Source: Oscillospiraceae bacterium (GTDB lineage: Bacteria > Bacillota > Clostridia > Oscillospirales > Oscillospiraceae). From it: DNA of 5,645 bases. Where the stretch lies: positions 1 through 5,645 of the forward strand of contig JAEDKB010000119.1 of assembly GCA_016296045.1 (NCBI GenBank), written 5' to 3'. The notes under the pieces are model-generated. The model was not told the origin of the DNA. It made no database searches and was given only the letters and a program-made list of their open reading frames with translations. Position 1 is the stretch's first letter. Each line of letters opens with the position of its first letter. Both the position numbers and the translations under genes were made by a program. This document shows positions 5,171 to 5,645 of this stretch, in pieces.

Positions 5171-5503
5171 ATGGATGAGACAATAAAAGAGTATTTAAGT
5201 TTTATGTTCAGGACGAAGGAAGAAATACTTTCTCATCTTGAGAAAATGCATCGATATTATTTGGGAGAGACCCCTCGACCCGATGAGCCGGCCACTGCTT
5301 ACAAAATTTTACATGACTGCGCTTCCCTCATACCCTTTCCTGAGTTGGGTGAAGACGAATTCCTTGATTCTCGATTTGACGGAACGGGAATAGAAATAAT
5401 CATACGGAGATGCGTCGAATGCAAACGCAAGCCGGACGGTTCTTTCAAAGCAAAAACGGTGGACGCCTCGCTGCTGTATGTCCGTTGCGAGCTTTATATA
5501 TAA
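5171..5503 (+). CDS. Hypothetical 110-aa protein
   Basis: I do not recognise this protein. It is 110 aa long, with no signal peptide and no membrane segment, so it is probably cytoplasmic. An N-terminal amphipathic helical part (MDETIKEYLSFMF, then KEEILSHLEKMHRYYL) is followed by an acidic middle (FPELGEDEFLDSRFDG), a strand EIIIRRCVEC with a CxxxC-like pair, and a final strand ASLLYVRCELYI. ATG at 5171 is chosen because AGAAAGGAG (5153-5161) sits 9 nt before it; a reading from 5108 would begin upstream of the expected transcription start. The gene is divergent from the RHH/TnpB-like operon and shares its control region. The consensus promoter flanked by short repeats suggests strong but regulated expression. 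No evidence links it to a toxin, antitoxin or defence family. Confidence 0.75.
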   Translation: MDETIKEYLSFMFRTKEEILSHLEKMHRYYLGETPRPDEPATAYKILHDCASLIPFPELGEDEFLDSRFDGTGIEIIIRRCVECKRKPDGSFKAKTVDASLLYVRCELYI

Positions 5504-5523
5504 AAAAATCTCCTTCCACACCC

Positions 5524-5576
5524 GGCGGAGCTTGTGAACCATCCCACAAGCTCCGCCAACTTCTTTAAAATTTTTT
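5524..5576 (+). terminator. Hairpin terminator after the 110-aa gene
   Basis: GGCGGAGCTTGTG (5524-5536) pairs perfectly with CACAAGCTCCGCC (5545-5557), a 13-bp stem with an 8-nt loop. The T-rich stretch comes late (TTCTTT from 5561, then six T at 5571-5576), so it is a strong hairpin but an imperfect rho-independent terminator. A run of A before it would give a similarly offset T-run on the minus strand. Confidence 0.65.
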
Positions 5577-5624
5577 CTTGTTAAATTTATATACAAAAAA
5601 TTATTCCATGAAAAATCTAAAAAC

Positions 5625-5640
5625 CTTACATAATAATATA
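5625..5640 (+). repeat. 16-bp repeated motif, copy 2
   Basis: CTTACATAATAATATA is identical to the minus-strand sequence at 3410-3395. It lies in AT-rich non-coding DNA at the right edge and may precede a rightward gene beyond the window. The two copies face outwards from the RHH/TnpB-like cassette. Confidence 0.5.
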
Positions 5641-5645
5641 GACCA

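Larger units (their letters stand above)
3004..5645. mobile_element. Left end of a tRNA-Cys-integrated genomic island (right end outside window)
   Basis: Three signs agree: the tRNA-Cys 3' fragment at its left border, an excisionase-like gene near that border, and a clear shift to AT-rich sequence with accessory-type genes (TnpB family, RHH protein, unknown protein). No integrase, relaxase, phage structural or replication gene is in view, so the element type (phage remnant, integrative element or satellite) cannot be given. The damaged xis suggests it may no longer excise. Confidence 0.6.

Noticed and set aside
5309..5596. Minus-strand 95-codon frame
   Set aside because: It is antisense to the 110-aa gene, crosses the terminator hairpin and has no ribosome binding site.

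Overview
The window looks like a chromosome/island junction in a spore-forming Bacillota, most likely a Clostridia member of the Oscillospiraceae/Ruminococcaceae type. Evidence for this is a SpoIIE sporulation phosphatase, SigA-type promoters with 17-bp spacers, strong AGGAGG-type ribosome binding sites and a tRNA-Cys sequence of clostridial type. The assignment is inferred from gene content only.

Left part (1 to about 2958), ordinary core genome of moderate GC. It holds the last codons of ychF, a bidirectional terminator, a complete spoIIE on the minus strand, a divergent promoter region, a CYTH-domain (triphosphate tunnel) protein on the plus strand with a near-consensus promoter, and a strong terminator.

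Junction (2959-3003): the minus strand carries the 3' half of a tRNA-Cys(GCA), from the anticodon loop through CCA, with no 5' half. This is the usual footprint of an element that integrated into a tRNA gene. The orientation predicts that the element lies to the right, with the intact tRNA-Cys at its far end outside the window.

Right part (about 3004-5645), visibly AT-rich accessory DNA. In order: a short non-coding stretch with an inverted repeat; an excisionase-like helix-turn-helix gene interrupted by one in-frame TAG; a perfect 18-bp inverted repeat; a candidate guide-RNA region; a 336-aa TnpB-family protein that has lost its RuvC catalytic acidic residues and its zinc ribbon yet keeps an uninterrupted frame; a 57-aa ribbon-helix-helix (RHH) protein just upstream in the same operon; a divergent intergenic region; and an unrecognised 110-aa protein behind a consensus SigA promoter, followed by a hairpin. 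No integrase, no TnpA (Y1) transposase and no conjugation gene is visible.

The most interesting unit is the minus-strand RHH / inactive-TnpB / downstream structured RNA cassette. It resembles the TnpB-like nuclease-dead repressors (TldRs), which use a guide RNA encoded downstream of the gene to repress a target promoter. The alternative is a decaying IS605-type tnpB. The intact frame, good ribosome binding site and retained structured downstream region favour a maintained function, but only comparative or experimental data can decide.
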